Source: Desulfovibrio sp. A2 (lineage in GTDB: Bacteria > Desulfobacterota > Desulfovibrionia > Desulfovibrionales > Desulfovibrionaceae). Taken from it: a stretch of 64,000 nucleotides of DNA. Below are positions 25,542 through 32,810 of this stretch, in pieces. Numbering within the stretch: the first letter of the stretch is position 1; each line of letters starts with the position of its first letter. The translations under genes and the position numbers were made by a program. The notes beneath the pieces are model-generated. The model had not been told where the DNA came from. It ran no database searches and saw only the letters and a list, made by a program, of their open reading frames with translations. The DNA is taken from the NCBI RefSeq assembly GCF_000226255.1, contig NZ_AGFG01000064.1, forward strand, positions 1 to 64,000, read 5' to 3'.

Positions 25542-26522
25542 ATGCCCGCCTTCGGGACCGGCGAAATCGCCGCCCTGTCCACCGCCGCCCTCTGGGCGGT
25601 TTCGTGCCAGATCCACGCCATCCTCTCCCGGCGTCTCGGCGCCCACACCCTGATCCTGCTGCGCCTGCCCATCTGCATCGTCATGTTCGGCGCGTGGTGG
25701 GGGGCGTCCGTGCTGTTCTTCGGCGGCGGGGTGATGACCGCCGGCGCGCCCGCCCCAACCGGGGCGGGCGGGGCAGGCGGCCCCAGTCCCCTGGCCCTGG
25801 CCGCGTTGGCCCTTTCCGGGGTGTTCGGCGTGGCCCTGTGCGACCTGCTGTTCTATTCCGGCGTGGTGCAGGTGGGCGCGCGGGTGGCCCTGCTGGTGCA
25901 GTCGCTGTCCACGGTGATCACCGCCGTGCTCGGCTATCTGTTTTTGGGCGAGACCATCGGCCCCATGGGCATGGCGGGCATTCTCATCGCCACGGCCGGG
26001 GTGGCCTGGGTGGTGGGCGACGGCGGCACGGTGCCGGAGGGCGCGGTGCCCCCGTCGCGCAAGGTGCGCATGCGCGGGGTGGGGCTGGCCCTGGCCTCGG
26101 CGCTGGCGCTTTCCAGCGGTATGGTGCTGTCCAAGCAGGGGCTGGCGGAAGGCGTGGACCCGCTGTTCGCGGCCCTGCTGCGCATGGTGGTGGCCATGGG
26201 CGTGTTCTGGCCCACGGCCATGCTGACCGGCCGGTTGCGCCCCGCGCTGTCCGTGGTGCGGGGCACCGAGCAGGACCGCCGTAACTTTCGCCTGCTGCTG
26301 GTGGCCTCGCTCATCGGGCCGGTGGTGGGGGTGTGGCTGTCGCTGGTGGCCATTGGCGCGACCAAGACCGGCATTGCCGCCACGCTCATCGGGCTGGAGC
26401 CCATTTTCATCATTCCCGTGGCCGCCATGGTGGAGCGGCGCTGGCCCACGCCCCGCGCCATTGCCGGGGCGGGCATTGCCTTCGTGGGGACGGCTCTGCT
26501 TTGCTTGCGCGATGTGTGGTGA
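25542..26522 (+). CDS. EamA/DMT-family transporter
   Basis: A 326-residue drug/metabolite-transporter-superfamily permease with about ten helices in two EamA repeats. The second repeat ends LIGLEPIFIIPVAAMVERR. An Ala/Gly/Pro-rich 9-bp-repeat-like insert (about residues 66-85) falls in a loop. Substrate is unknown; such proteins export amino acids or other small metabolites. GGAGGA lies 6 nt before the ATG at 25542; the longer frame upstream is not gene-like. It converges on the HxlR gene, with a shared terminator. Confidence 0.88.
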   Translation: MPAFGTGEIAALSTAALWAVSCQIHAILSRRLGAHTLILLRLPICIVMFGAWWGASVLFFGGGVMTAGAPAPTGAGGAGGPSPLALAALALSGVFGVALCDLLFYSGVVQVGARVALLVQSLSTVITAVLGYLFLGETIGPMGMAGILIATAGVAWVVGDGGTVPEGAVPPSRKVRMRGVGLALASALALSSGMVLSKQGLAEGVDPLFAALLRMVVAMGVFWPTAMLTGRLRPALSVVRGTEQDRRNFRLLLVASLIGPVVGVWLSLVAIGATKTGIAATLIGLEPIFIIPVAAMVERRWPTPRAIAGAGIAFVGTALLCLRDVW

Positions 26523-26549
26523 GCCACGATATCCATCAGCAAATGAAAG

Positions 26550-26585
26550 CGCGCCCGGTCGTCTGACCGGGCGCGTTCGTTTTTC
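26550..26585. terminator. Bidirectional terminator between EamA and HxlR genes
   Basis: CGCGCCCGGTC (26550-26560) pairs perfectly with GACCGGGCGCG (26565-26575); TTCGTTTTT follows on the plus strand and CTTTCATTT on the minus strand. Confidence 0.88.
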
Positions 26586-26615
26586 TGGGGGGACGGAAAT
26601 CCGGCGGCTGCCGGG

Positions 26616-27056
26616 CTACACCTCGCCCACGGCCATGTCCATATCGTCGCCGGGGCCGCCGCCGTTGGCCGGCGCTGCGGCGCGGGTGGTGCGCCCGGTG
26701 TCCGAGGTGCCGTGCCGCGCCTCGAAGGCGTGGCCCCATTTGCACATCTCGGACAGCACCGGCAGCACGCTGCGGCCAAGCTCGGTCAGCGAATATTCCA
26801 CGCGCGGCGGCACTTGGGGGTATACCTCGCGGTGCAGCACGCCGTCCGATTCCAGTTCGCGCAGTTGCTGGGTGAGCATCTTCTGGGTGATGTTGGGCAT
26901 GATGCGCCGCAGTTCGCTGAAGCGCAACGTGCCGTCCTGCCCCAGCCGCCACAGGATGATGGGCTTCCACTTGCCGCCGATGACCTGCAGGGTCAGCTCC
27001 AGCGAGCAATAGTATTCCTTGCCCGCGCAGTGCTTGAGGGTGCATGCCGTGACCAT
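26616..27056 (-). CDS. HxlR-family transcriptional regulator
   Basis: A 146-residue winged-helix regulator of the HxlR family. Core motif GGKWKPIILWRL and the wing PPRVEYSLTELG are clear. Three cysteines near the N-terminus (C5, C10, C17) fall where HypR/YodB-type HxlR proteins carry the thiol that senses electrophiles or disulfide stress. Start at 27056 is selected by GGAGG 7 nt upstream. The C-terminal 30 residues are Gly/Ala-rich. It is divergent from the nitroreductase gene, with inverted CATAGTA-type repeats between, so it most likely autoregulates and controls that flavoenzyme cluster (inference). Confidence 0.9.
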   Translation of the reverse strand: MVTACTLKHCAGKEYYCSLELTLQVIGGKWKPIILWRLGQDGTLRFSELRRIMPNITQKMLTQQLRELESDGVLHREVYPQVPPRVEYSLTELGRSVLPVLSEMCKWGHAFEARHGTSDTGRTTRAAAPANGGGPGDDMDMAVGEV

Positions 27057-27075
27057 CTGGTACCTCCGCCCGAAA

Positions 27076-27131
27076 CATAGTACCATGCGCGGTATCTTTC
27101 AAGGCCCTATGGTATGCAGCAGGATACTATG
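27076..27131. promoter_or_regulatory. Putative HxlR operator region
   Basis: CATAGTACC at 27076-27084 and its near reverse complement GGATACTATG at 27122-27131 flank a third related block, CTATGGTATG (27108-27117). The region is AT-richer than its surroundings and lies between the divergent HxlR and nitroreductase genes. Confidence 0.5.
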
Positions 27132-27277
27132 CCACAAAATGGTGCGTACTTGATGAAAACGCCCAAGTAGGTATTTTGACACCACCGGTCGCCCGTCTCC
27201 CCCAATCATCCGGACCTGCCGGGCAAGGGCGGCCCGAGTCGCCACCAACCATGCCGCATCAGGCGCAGGAGGTTTTC

Positions 27278-27787
27278 ATGGACGTCTTTTCCGCCATCCA
27301 CGGGCGTCGCTCCATCCGCAAGTATACCGAGGCCCCCGTTGCCGCGTCCGACGTGCGCGACATCCTGGCCGCCGCCATGGCCGCGCCCAGCGCGGGCAAT
27401 GCCCAGCCGTGGCGCTTCGTGGTCGTGGACGACCGCGCGTTGCTCGAGGCCATCCCCGCGTTCAGCCAGTATGCCGCCATGTCCGCAAAGGCCCCGCTGG
27501 GCATTCTGGTGTGCGCCGACCTGACGGCGGAAAAGTACCCCGGCTACTGGGTGCAGGATTGCTCCGCCGCCGTGCAGAACATCCTGCTGGCCGTGCATGG
27601 CAAGGGGCTGGGCGCGGTGTGGACCGGCGTGCACCCCATGAAGGACCGCGAGGACGGCTTCCGCCGCCTGCTCGGCCTGCCGGACAACGTGGTGCCGCTG
27701 GGGTTCATCGTCATCGGTCACCCGGCGCAGGAACTGGCCCCGCAGGACCGCTACGACGAAGCCAAGATTCACTGGAACGGGTGGTAG
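27278..27787 (+). CDS. Nitroreductase-family flavoprotein
   Basis: A 169-residue FMN-dependent nitroreductase-fold protein. It opens with the characteristic FSAIHGRRSIRKY, has APSAGNAQPWRFVVVDD for FMN and ends in GFIVIGHPAQ. Short length places it with compact NADH dehydrogenase/nitroreductase-like oxidoreductases that reduce nitro compounds or quinones; the substrate is unknown. AGGAGG precedes the ATG at 27278. It overlaps nothing but is followed by only 1 nt before the tautomerase gene. Its divergence from the HxlR regulator suggests induction by electrophiles or quinones. Confidence 0.9.
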   Translation: MDVFSAIHGRRSIRKYTEAPVAASDVRDILAAAMAAPSAGNAQPWRFVVVDDRALLEAIPAFSQYAAMSAKAPLGILVCADLTAEKYPGYWVQDCSAAVQNILLAVHGKGLGAVWTGVHPMKDREDGFRRLLGLPDNVVPLGFIVIGHPAQELAPQDRYDEAKIHWNGW

Positions 27788-27788
27788 C

Positions 27789-27977
27789 ATGCCCATCATC
27801 AGCGTTGTGGCCAACCACATGGAGACGGACGACAAGCGCGAACTGGTGCGCGAACTTACCGCCACGGCGGCGCGCGTCATGAAGCTGCCGCCGGAAACCA
27901 TCACCGTGCTCATCGACTGCCGCCAGCCGGAAGACATCGGCGTGGCCGGGGTGCTGCTGGCCGACCGCAAGAAATGA
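27789..27977 (+). CDS. 4-oxalocrotonate tautomerase-family protein
   Basis: A 62-residue tautomerase. Met is followed by Pro, the catalytic N-terminal proline of the family after Met removal (MPIISVVANHM). Family residues such as the RELT..A..V..LPPE..TV segment are recognisable. Such enzymes tautomerise enols or dehalogenate; the substrate is not predictable. The start follows the nitroreductase stop by 1 nt, indicating co-translation, with GGTGG as a weak ribosome binding site. Confidence 0.85.
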   Translation: MPIISVVANHMETDDKRELVRELTATAARVMKLPPETITVLIDCRQPEDIGVAGVLLADRKK

Positions 27978-28132
27978 CGGGGGGCGGCACCCCGCCGCCC
28001 TTTCTCCCCGGCGTTTTTCTCGGCATCTCCCCGGCATTTGTCCGGTATTCGCCCGGCATCCGCCCCAATACTTCATCAACATCTTCGCGCCGTTTCCCAT
28101 TTTGGGGCAGGGCGGCGCGCTACGGAGACCCC

Positions 28133-29251
28133 ATGAGCGCATCCATTTTCGCGCCCGTGCGCATCGGCAACCTGGAATCGCCCAACCGCTTCGTCCGTTC
28201 CGCCACCTGGGAAGGTCTGGCCACCGACGACGGCCTGGCCACCCCGGCCCTGGCCGAGGTGCTGGGCGCACTGGCCAAGGGCGGCGTGGGCGTGGTCATA
28301 CCCGGCCATGCCTATGTGGAAAAGCGCGGGCAGGCGGGACCCCGCCAGCTTGGCATGCATGATGACGCGTGCATTCCCGGCCTGCGCATGCTGGCAGACG
28401 CCGTGCATGCGGGCGGCGGGCGCATCGTGGCCCAGCTGGCCCACGCGGGCGGCCTCGCCCACACTCCGGCCACGGGCGAACCCGGCATGACCGCCACCCC
28501 CTTCGAGCGCGAAGGCTTTCTGCCCATGCGCGAAATGACCGAAGCGGACCTCGACGCAGTGGTGGCCGCACTGGCCGCCGCCGCGCGCCGTGCCGTGCAG
28601 GCGGGCTTTGACGGGGTGCAGGTGCACGGGGCGCACGGGTACCTGCTGAGCCAGTTTCTGTCGCCCGCGCGCAACAAGCGCACCGACCAGTTCGGCGGCA
28701 GCCTGGAAAACCGCATGCGTCCCCTGCTGATGGCGGTGCGCGCCGTGCGCGAGGCCGTGGGGCCGAGCTTTCCCGTGTGGGTGAAGCTGAACAGCTCCGA
28801 CTTCATGGACGGTGGCTTCGAGGTGGACGAGATGCTGGAAACGGCCCGGCACGCCGTTTCCGCCGGGGTGGACGCCGTGGAAATGTCCGGCGGCACGGCC
28901 ATGAACCCGCCCAACCGCATGCCCGCCCGGGTGACCCGCATCCGCACGCCCGAGGACGAGGCGTGGTACCGCGAGGCCGCCCGCCGCTTCAAGTCCGAGA
29001 TGGGCGCGCCGCTGATCCTGGTGGGCGGCATCCGCACCCCGCAGGTGGCGCAGCAACTGGTGGACGAGGGCACGGCGGACATGCTTTCGCTGTGCCGCCC
29101 GCTGATCCGCGAACCCGGCCTGGTGCGCCGCTGGGCGGAAGGCGACGATGCCCGCGCCGCGTGCATCTCGTGCAACAAGTGTTACGGCCCCCTGCGCGAG
29201 AACCGTGGCTTCTACTGTCCCGTGGCGCGCGGCGAGGTTGCCGGGGAATAG
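28133..29251 (+). CDS. Old Yellow Enzyme-family NADH:flavin oxidoreductase
   Basis: A 372-residue TIM-barrel FMN enzyme. Motifs include NRFVRSATWEG, AQLAHAGG, the substrate-binding VQVHGAHGYLLSQFLSPARNKRTDQFGG and LVGGIRTP near the phosphate site. C-terminal CISCNKC...C gives four cysteines spaced CX2CX2CX11C. This resembles the 4Fe-4S site of FadH-type 2,4-dienoyl-CoA reductases, but the FAD/NAD(P) domains of those proteins are absent. It may be a truncated iron-sulfur OYE. GGAGAC precedes the ATG at 28133. Position after nitroreductase and tautomerase suggests a shared electrophile-reduction role (inference). Confidence 0.87.
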   Translation: MSASIFAPVRIGNLESPNRFVRSATWEGLATDDGLATPALAEVLGALAKGGVGVVIPGHAYVEKRGQAGPRQLGMHDDACIPGLRMLADAVHAGGGRIVAQLAHAGGLAHTPATGEPGMTATPFEREGFLPMREMTEADLDAVVAALAAAARRAVQAGFDGVQVHGAHGYLLSQFLSPARNKRTDQFGGSLENRMRPLLMAVRAVREAVGPSFPVWVKLNSSDFMDGGFEVDEMLETARHAVSAGVDAVEMSGGTAMNPPNRMPARVTRIRTPEDEAWYREAARRFKSEMGAPLILVGGIRTPQVAQQLVDEGTADMLSLCRPLIREPGLVRRWAEGDDARAACISCNKCYGPLRENRGFYCPVARGEVAGE

Positions 29252-29414
29252 CGGGGCCTACCCGGCGGCAGGTGGCCGGTCGAGGAGGGGGGGGGCTGGG
29301 GCGCATGCCCGGCATTTACCCCCGTGCGGCAGGCCACTAGGGCCTTGAGCGAGACGGCGAAACCGCGTACCCGTCGTGGACCGGGTGCAACCCGAATTCC
29401 ACGAGGAGCCGCGC

Positions 29415-29747
29415 ATGAAGATTCTCGCCATCGACAAGGTTCGCGAAGACGCCACCCCCGACGTCATCCGCGCAAACTTCCTGAAGGAAGTGGCCCATAC
29501 CATCAAGATGTACCTCGCCGACGTGGTCCGCGAGGTGTACTTCCGGCAGGACCGGTCCGGCACCGTCATGGTGCTGGAAGCCCCCTCCATGGAAGAGGCG
29601 CAGTCGCTGATCAACACGCTGCCCCTGGTCAAGCAGGGGCAGATAGAGTTCGAACTGATTCCCCTTGGCCCGTACGTGCCGCTGGGCCTGCTTGTCGAAG
29701 AGGCCGACGGCCCGGCGGAAGAAACCGCCGCAGGCCCCGCGCAATAG
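29415..29747 (+). CDS. YciI/muconolactone-isomerase-like small protein
   Basis: A 110-residue protein of the ferredoxin-like dimeric alpha-beta barrel type (YciI or muconolactone isomerase-like). The body shows MKILAIDKV, then EVYFRQDRSGTVMVLEAPSMEEAQSLI and PLVKQGQIEFELIPLGPY; the last 20 residues are Glu/Ala-rich. The start at 29415 follows GAGGAG; an in-frame upstream ATG lacks such a site. Catalysis cannot be assigned. It sits between two flavoproteins in one transcriptional direction. Confidence 0.75.
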   Translation: MKILAIDKVREDATPDVIRANFLKEVAHTIKMYLADVVREVYFRQDRSGTVMVLEAPSMEEAQSLINTLPLVKQGQIEFELIPLGPYVPLGLLVEEADGPAEETAAGPAQ

Positions 29748-29884
29748 CCCGGATACGGGTCGTGCGCTCCAGCTTCGTTCCGCCTTCCCTGGCCGGAGCG
29801 GGCAGGGCGCGCGGCCCAGCCTCCGGATGGTGTGCGGGCCGTGCGACCCCCACCATGTCCCCATCCCAACCGGAGGATATTCCC

Positions 29885-30499
29885 ATGCATGTCGTCGTTT
29901 TCAACGGCAGCCCCCGCAAGAACGGCAACACGTCCATCCTGCTCGGCACCGTCCGGCGTGAACTTGAGGCCGCGGGCGTCACCACCGAGGAATTCCGCGT
30001 GGGCGGCAAGGCCGTGCGCGGCTGCATCGCCTGCATGAAGTGTTTCGAGAAGCAAGACGGCCAGTGCATCCAGACCGGCGACCCCATGAACGAATGGATC
30101 GCCGCCATGCACAAGGCAGACGGCGTCATCCTGGGATCCCCCACCTATTTCGCTAACGTCTCCACCGAAATGAAGGCCCTCATCGACCGCGCGGGCATGG
30201 TGTCCATCGCCAACGGCGGGGCGCTGCGCATGAAGGTGGGCGCGCCCGTGGTGGCCGTGCGGCGCGGCGGCGCGCAGCAGGTGTACAACGGGCTGATGGC
30301 CTTCTTCGGCATCGCCGAGATGGTGGTGCCGTGCTCCAGCTACTGGAACGTGGGCATCGGCCTGGCCCCCGGCGACGTCAACGGCGACGAGGAAGGCATC
30401 CGCACCATGGTCAACCTGGGCCGCAACATGGCCCATGTGCTCAAGTGCCTGAAGAGCGGGCCGGAGGCGCCTGCTTCCTTGAAGGGCGGCGAAGTCTAG
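29885..30499 (+). CDS. Iron-sulfur-flavoprotein-like NAD(P)H-dependent FMN reductase
   Basis: A 204-residue flavodoxin-fold protein. The FMN-phosphate loop is FNGSPRKNGNTS, and GSPTYFANVSTEMKALIDR is the second flavin motif. GCIACMKCFEKQDGQC contains four cysteines (CX2CX2CX7C), like the compact cluster of the Isf family of iron-sulfur flavoproteins. In methanogens and sulfate reducers these proteins reduce quinones, peroxides or oxygen (family knowledge). A leader of about 100 nt precedes the ATG; GGAGGATATTCCC gives a good ribosome binding site. It follows the YciI-like gene in the same direction. Confidence 0.88.
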   Translation: MHVVVFNGSPRKNGNTSILLGTVRRELEAAGVTTEEFRVGGKAVRGCIACMKCFEKQDGQCIQTGDPMNEWIAAMHKADGVILGSPTYFANVSTEMKALIDRAGMVSIANGGALRMKVGAPVVAVRRGGAQQVYNGLMAFFGIAEMVVPCSSYWNVGIGLAPGDVNGDEEGIRTMVNLGRNMAHVLKCLKSGPEAPASLKGGEV

Positions 30500-30637
30500 G
30501 AAGTGACAGGTGGGGCGCAGTGCGTCCCGCCGGACCATACGCATGCCACGCGGCGCGGCCGGGCTTTTCGTCCTGTCCGCGCCGTGTTACGTGGCGGGCA
30601 GGGTGGAACCGTGCAGGGGAGGGACGGGTAACGGCGC

Positions 30638-31129
30638 ATGGCTGACGATACGCGGGAATTTTCGGCTGGGCTGCTGCGGCAGGCGGCTTCGGGCGGCTAC
30701 GGGTTGCTGGCCCCCGAAGAGGCGTGGCGGCGCGCTCAGGCGGGCACGCTGAGCGTGGTCGACGTGCGCGATGCGCCGGACTACGAGGCCGGTCACGTGC
30801 CCGGCGCGCTGTGCTTTCCCCTGCCCCTGACCTGGGTGGCGCGGCTGCTGCGGCGCTGGTGGCTGCACAAGGTGCTGTGCGCCGCGCAGTGTCCGTCCGT
30901 GGCCTTCGTGTGCGAGGGGGCCACGTCCACCCGCAGCGATTCCGCCGCCCGAGCCGCCGTGGTGCAGGGGTTTGCCGTGGCCTACCGCATCGCGGGCGGC
31001 ATGGACGCCTGGCACGCCGCCGGGCTGCCCGTGGAATTCGGCCCCTGCGGCCCTTGCGCGCCGCCGGGCGACGACGGCGTGCCGAAGCAGGAAGCCCCGC
31101 CCCGCTCACCGTGCACGGGGGGCGGCTGA
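30638..31129 (+). CDS. Rhodanese-domain protein
   Basis: A 163-residue single rhodanese domain. Landmarks are LSVVDVRDAPDYEAGHVPGALCFPL, the active-site loop beginning with Cys in FVCEGATSTRSDSAARAA, and YRIAGGMDAWHAAGLPVEF at the end. The loop has Cys-X6-Arg, longer than the six-residue loop of sulfurtransferases and the Cys-X5-Arg of Cdc25-type rhodaneses, so substrate size may differ. A hydrophobic patch (LTWVARLLRRWWLHKV) could contact the membrane. The C-terminal 30 residues are Pro/Gly/Cys-rich. The start has only a weak GGACGGG. Confidence 0.82.
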   Translation: MADDTREFSAGLLRQAASGGYGLLAPEEAWRRAQAGTLSVVDVRDAPDYEAGHVPGALCFPLPLTWVARLLRRWWLHKVLCAAQCPSVAFVCEGATSTRSDSAARAAVVQGFAVAYRIAGGMDAWHAAGLPVEFGPCGPCAPPGDDGVPKQEAPPRSPCTGGG

Positions 31130-31238
31130 CGGCTGCGCTGATGTGGCGCGGCGCGCCACGCCTGATGTTCCGGCCTTCGGACATTCCTTCCGAGGGTTTT
31201 ACCAGCGGCCCGGCCGCTTTCATGCAGGACTGCACCCG

Positions 31239-31799
31239 ATGCCCGATTTCCGGAAACACGGCTCCCCGACATCGTCCCTGCTGGCCTGGTGGGCCAGCCA
31301 CCCCTGGCGGGTTGCCTGCACGCGCTGTGCGTGGGGGCTGGCCGTGGCCGTGGTGGTGCGCCAGTCGCTGATTCCCCAGCCGGACATGCTGCTGGACGTG
31401 CCGCAGATCGACAAGCTGTGGCACGCGCTGGCCTACCTGCTGCTGGCGCTGCTGGCGGCGGAGTCTTTCCGGGGCCGCCAGCAGTTGCCTTCGCCATCCG
31501 GGTCGACCCCGGCGGCGCGCCGGGCGGCGTGGTCCATGGCCCTGCTGGGCGTGGGGCTGGAGTTGGCGCAGGCGTATGTGCCCGGCCGGGTGGCCTCTGT
31601 TGCGGACATGGCCGCCAACGCGGCGGGCACGTGGCTGGGCGTGCTGCTGGCCGGGCATCTGGCCCGCCGGGTGGCCGCGTGGGCGCAAACCGTAGCGGAC
31701 GTCACGGACACGGGCGCGCCGGACCGTGGCCGACCGGCATCCCCCGCATCTCTTGCATGCAGCGCCATCGGGCAATGCCGCCACAAGCCCGACGCCTGA
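31239..31799 (+). CDS. VanZ-family membrane protein
   Basis: A 186-residue protein with VanZ-type topology: four predicted helices, with the family's DKLWHALAYLLLALLAAES and VASVADMAANAAGTWLGVLLA motifs. VanZ proteins are implicated in teicoplanin resistance in Gram-positives and have undetermined roles elsewhere. The C-terminal 35 residues are non-conserved. A weak ribosome binding site precedes the ATG at 31239. It converges on slyX. Confidence 0.82.
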   Translation: MPDFRKHGSPTSSLLAWWASHPWRVACTRCAWGLAVAVVVRQSLIPQPDMLLDVPQIDKLWHALAYLLLALLAAESFRGRQQLPSPSGSTPAARRAAWSMALLGVGLELAQAYVPGRVASVADMAANAAGTWLGVLLAGHLARRVAAWAQTVADVTDTGAPDRGRPASPASLACSAIGQCRHKPDA

Positions 31800-31849
31800 A
31801 CGGAAAACCGGTGGACGGGCTGCCCCATCCGCCGTTCACATGAAAGCCG

Positions 31850-32071
31850 CTACAGGTAATGTGGCGGCGGCCCGGTATCCTCGCCGCCGTCGTCCTCCAT
31901 CATCTGGGTCAGCGAGCGCAACCGTTCGCGTGCCGCCGCCAGCAGCCGGTCCGTCTCGTCCAGTTGAGCCTGCTGGCGCACCAGCGCGTCGTTCAGTTCG
32001 CGCAGGGCCTGTTCCTGAAAATAGACGGTCTCTTCCAACCGGGCCAGCCGGTCTTCCAGTTCCTTGGTCAT
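31850..32071 (-). CDS. slyX: SlyX family protein
   Basis: A 73-residue coiled-coil protein: LEDRLARLEETVYFQEQALRELNDALVRQQ, the SlyX signature, then a second helix and the conserved PPPHYL end. Function is unknown across the family. Start at 32071 is the only Met in place; the ribosome binding site is weak. It lies downstream of the EVE gene, on the same strand, separated by 125 nt of 9-bp-repeat-like sequence. Confidence 0.93.
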   Translation of the reverse strand: MTKELEDRLARLEETVYFQEQALRELNDALVRQQAQLDETDRLLAAARERLRSLTQMMEDDGGEDTGPPPHYL

Positions 32072-32196
32072 GGGGCGTCCGTGGGGTGATTGCGGGTATG
32101 TGGGGGCAGGGCGCCCGATGTCGGAGTCGCCGGAGTCGCCGGGGCTGCCATGTCTGTCAGGGCTGCCAGGGCTGCCAGCTCTGTCGGACCTGCCGC

Positions 32197-32664
32197 CTAT
32201 GCGTCGGCGTCGGCCAGGCGCAGCACCGTTGCGAATTCCAGGGGGCTCACCGGCTGTACCGACAGGCGGCTGCCCTTGCGCAGAAGCTCCATGTCCGCCA
32301 GTTCCGGCAGGGTGCGCAGTTGGGCCAGCGGCACTGGCCGGGCAAAGGTGCGCACCAGCCGCACGTCCACCATGAACCAGCGGGGCGCATCCGGCGTGGA
32401 GGCCGGGTCGAAGTGGCGGTCCTCCGGGTCCCATGCGGTGTGGTCGGGGTAGGCCTCGCGCACGATTTCCACCACCCCGGCCACCGAGGGGTTGGTGACG
32501 CTGTGGTAGAACAGCCCAAGGTCGCCCAGGCGCATCTCGCGCATGAAGTTGCGGGCCTGGTAGTTGCGCACGCCGTCCCAACTGGAGGTTGCGCCGGGCA
32601 GGGCGGCCAGGTGGGCGATGGAGAAGCAGCCGGGCTCGGTCTTGAACAGCCAGTGGCGGGGCAT
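32197..32664 (-). CDS. EVE-domain protein
   Basis: A 155-residue single EVE domain (PUA-like fold). The start MPRHWLFKTEPGCFSIAHL, WDGVRNYQARNFMREMRLGDLGLFYHS and PRWFMVDVRLVRTFARPVPL are the family signature. EVE proteins bind modified bases in DNA or RNA. AAGGAGG lies 6 nt before the ATG at 32664. It is divergent from the FliM/FliG-like gene, with about 146 bp between. Confidence 0.92.
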   Translation of the reverse strand: MPRHWLFKTEPGCFSIAHLAALPGATSSWDGVRNYQARNFMREMRLGDLGLFYHSVTNPSVAGVVEIVREAYPDHTAWDPEDRHFDPASTPDAPRWFMVDVRLVRTFARPVPLAQLRTLPELADMELLRKGSRLSVQPVSPLEFATVLRLADADA

Positions 32665-32810
32665 GTCGCCTCCTTGCGGGATGTTTCCGGACAGGCGGAA
32701 ACGATACCCGCGCCGCGCGCCGCCGTAAAGTCCGCGCCGCGCATCGCGCTTGGCGGCGGCTGCATTTTGGCGTAGGTGGCGGTAAGGGCGGGAACCCCCT
32801 TGGAGGCCCC

